This document shows positions 62,159-64,000 of a stretch of 64,000 nt of DNA, piece by piece. The translations under genes were made by a program, and so were the position numbers. How positions within the stretch are numbered: the first letter of the stretch is position 1; every line of letters starts with the position of its first letter. Under the pieces are notes generated by a model. The model did no database searches, was not told the DNA's origin, and saw only the letters and a list, made by a program, of their open reading frames with translations. This DNA comes from Pontibacterium sp049603715 (GTDB taxonomy: Bacteria; Pseudomonadota; Gammaproteobacteria; Pseudomonadales; Balneatricaceae), in NCBI GenBank assembly GCA_049603715.1, contig JBMYSW010000008.1, positions 72,494 through 136,493 of the forward strand, given 5' to 3'.

Positions 62159-63904
62159 TTAAGCCGAAGCGCCTTCTGACTCAAAGTGGCTCACCAGCAA
62201 TTGCAAACTACGCTGCCCTCGAAACTCATTAATATCCAAGCGATACACGATATCAAGGCGAGTAATCTCTAGGTTTGGCCAAAGCTCAGTATCGACGTTA
62301 AATGCGATGGCGTCAAAAAGTTCGCCTGATTGTGTCATCAATACCATTTTCAAATGCTTTTGACCGACAATACGCTGCTGGACCAAGGTAAAAGAGCCAT
62401 CAAAGCAAGGCTCTGGAAACTGCTGCCCCCAAGGTCCCGCTTCGCGCAATAACTCGGCAGTTGCCAGCGTGATCTCTGCTGGTAAGAGCGCCCCATCTGT
62501 AAGCACCGTCTCCGCCAAGTCAGCCTCATCTAATTGACGCTTAGCTTCTTGATCAAAAGCTTCAGTAAACTGAGCTAAATCATCCACTGCAATGGTCAAA
62601 CCTGCAGCCATGGCATGGCCGCCAAACTTGCGCAGCAACGAAGGGTGTTTTGATGCAATAGCATCTAAGCCATCCCTGATATGGAACCCAGGGATCGAAC
62701 GCGCTGAGCCTTTCAGCTCTCCCTCATCCCCCGGTGCAAAGGCGACCACAGGACGATGCATTCTTTCTTTAATACGCGAGGCAAGAATACCAATCACACC
62801 TTGGTGCCAGGTTTCGTCATACAGAGCCACACCATACCTTGGGTCACTTTTGGCCACATCGAGGTGGTCAAGCAAAGCAATCGCTTGCTGCTGCATTTCG
62901 CCTTCAATAGCTCGGCGTTCATGGTTGAGGCTATCTAATGTTTGAGCCAGCTCTTTCGCCTGCTCGGCATCTTCAGTCAGTAGACACTCAATACCGATCG
63001 ACATATCTTCAAGGCGGCCTGCAGCGTTAAGGCGAGGAGCGACAGCAAAGCCCAAATCACTCGCCACCAACCGTTGAGGCTGGCGCCCTGCGACCTCTAA
63101 CAAAGCAGCAATGCCAGGGCGTGCTCGCCCTGCGCGCATGCGCTGCAAACCTTGATGTACCAAAATGCGATTGTTTTGCTCAAGTGGCACAACATCAGCG
63201 ACTGTACCGAGGGCCACCAAATCTAAATAATGACCTAGGTTGGGTGTTGCCAAACCTCGCGCAGCAAACCAACCTTTTTGTGATAACGCCCGACGCAGCG
63301 CGATAAGCACATAAAACACCACCCCCACACCACACGTCGACTTGGCCGAAAAGCCACACCCGGTTTGGTTAGGGTTCACAATCGCATAAGCATCAGGTAA
63401 CGAGGCGCCCGGTAAGTGATGATCTGTCACAATGACATCAATGCCCAACTGCTTGGCACGTGCGACACCTTCAATACTCGACACACCATTGTCCACCGTC
63501 ATGATGACGTCAGGTGCTAGCTTGCGAGCCTCATCAACGATTTCAGCACTCAGGCCATAACCATACTCAAAGCGATTAGGAACAAGGTATGAAACGTTAG
63601 CCGCGCCCATCTCGCGCAGCGCCAAGATGCTCAAAGCCGTACTGGTGGCGCCATCGCAGTCAAAGTCACCCACAATTAGAATATGCTGACCTTGCTCCAA
63701 CGCTTTAACCAAGCGTTCCACCGCAGCATCCACACCTAACATTGTGCTATCAGGCAAAAGCTCCGCTAGGTTACGCCCCACCTCTTCAAGAGTATGAATA
63801 CCCCGCGAGGCATAAACCTTGGCAAGTACAGACGGAACTTGGCTAAATATAGGTAAGCTCGCCTCAGGCTCAGGCCGACGAGACACGACCAACTGCTTTA
63901 ACAT
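62159..63904 (-). CDS. recJ: Single-stranded-DNA-specific exonuclease RecJ
   Basis: A 581-residue 5'-3' exonuclease of mismatch repair and RecF recombination. DHH-family motifs are visible: VGDFDCDGATST, MTVDNGVSS, VTDHHLPG, and the DHHA1 region FGGHAMAAGLT. Length fits RecJ (about 577 in E. coli). The start ATG is 96 bases before the window end, and the last 96 bases show no gene. Confidence 0.95.
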   Translation of the reverse strand: MLKQLVVSRRPEPEASLPIFSQVPSVLAKVYASRGIHTLEEVGRNLAELLPDSTMLGVDAAVERLVKALEQGQHILIVGDFDCDGATSTALSILALREMGAANVSYLVPNRFEYGYGLSAEIVDEARKLAPDVIMTVDNGVSSIEGVARAKQLGIDVIVTDHHLPGASLPDAYAIVNPNQTGCGFSAKSTCGVGVVFYVLIALRRALSQKGWFAARGLATPNLGHYLDLVALGTVADVVPLEQNNRILVHQGLQRMRAGRARPGIAALLEVAGRQPQRLVASDLGFAVAPRLNAAGRLEDMSIGIECLLTEDAEQAKELAQTLDSLNHERRAIEGEMQQQAIALLDHLDVAKSDPRYGVALYDETWHQGVIGILASRIKERMHRPVVAFAPGDEGELKGSARSIPGFHIRDGLDAIASKHPSLLRKFGGHAMAAGLTIAVDDLAQFTEAFDQEAKRQLDEADLAETVLTDGALLPAEITLATAELLREAGPWGQQFPEPCFDGSFTLVQQRIVGQKHLKMVLMTQSGELFDAIAFNVDTELWPNLEITRLDIVYRLDINEFRGQRSLQLLVSHFESEGASA

Positions 63905-64000
63905 GTCACTTTCTCTTACAATCGCACTTACATATACGACTTAAACAAAAATGTATGGTCCGCCTCGTTATTGCAAATGATATTTCCGATAACGAGGTTG

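Overview
This window is chromosomal DNA from a gammaproteobacterium, most likely a marine polysaccharide-degrading member of the Cellvibrionaceae (Saccharophagus/Teredinibacter-like). That placement is an inference. It rests on conserved gammaproteobacterial gene order (miaB-ybeZ-ybeY-ybeX-lnt; leuS-lptE-holA; lipA-lipB-ybeD-dacA-rlpA-mltB-rodA-mrdA-rlmH-rsfS-nadD-proA; parC-parE-yqiA-cpdA-yqiB-nudF), a family 10 pectate lyase, a family 9 glycoside hydrolase and several c-di-GMP proteins. Coding density is high and I see no rRNA, tRNA, CRISPR array, prophage or insertion sequence.

Layout. 1-5.5 kb: 5'-truncated pectate lyase, a YdjM-like membrane protein, leuA and a MalY/PatB-type PLP enzyme. 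5.5-8.5 kb: epmA, efp and epmB, the core of the beta-lysylation pathway of elongation factor P. 8.9-13.4 kb: a secreted GH9 enzyme, a small conserved protein, the divergent ohrR/ohr peroxide module with two near-identical 17-bp operator-like repeats, and a DUF1820 protein. 13.7-19 kb: miaB, ybeZ, ybeY, ybeX and lnt in a tight operon. 19-29.7 kb: an accessory block between lnt and leuS. It encodes a HupE-like membrane protein, a BcsE-like predicted c-di-GMP receptor, a TPR/beta-barrel outer-membrane protein split by a frameshift, a PgaC-like family 2 glycosyltransferase, a 60-residue one-helix membrane protein, a membrane-anchored polysaccharide deacetylase and a secreted TIM-barrel-like protein. 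29.9-34.1 kb: leuS, lptE, holA. 34.1-36.7 kb: a second accessory block with an AT-rich non-coding region carrying two perfect DnaA boxes, two 11-codon ORFs with good ribosome binding sites, and a ClpX-like AAA+ gene with foreign-looking codon use. 36.7-47.7 kb: lipoate synthesis, cell elongation/peptidoglycan, rlmH-rsfS-nadD-proA, all on the minus strand. 48-50.7 kb: a membrane protein with a degenerate cyclase-like domain and a diguanylate cyclase. 50.8-57.8 kb: parC, parE, yqiA, cpdA, yqiB, nudF. 58-64 kb: an EAL-CBS-GGDEF protein, a WbpM-like sugar-nucleotide dehydratase, a 60-codon ORF and recJ.

The best candidate for an undescribed system is the 20.3-29.7 kb locus. It looks like a synthase-dependent exopolysaccharide machine with Pga/Hms-like parts, in which the two activities of PgaB are encoded by separate genes. 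The regulatory protein has the NTPase*-REC*-GGDEF* layout of the cellulose regulator BcsE, with an RxxD I-site exactly five residues before the position of a lost GGDEF motif. The diguanylate cyclase and EAL-CBS-GGDEF proteins elsewhere in the window could supply or remove its ligand. The second candidate is the AT-rich DnaA-box region with the ClpX-like protein, which keeps an IGF ClpP-docking tripeptide but has a new N-terminal region and an altered pore loop.
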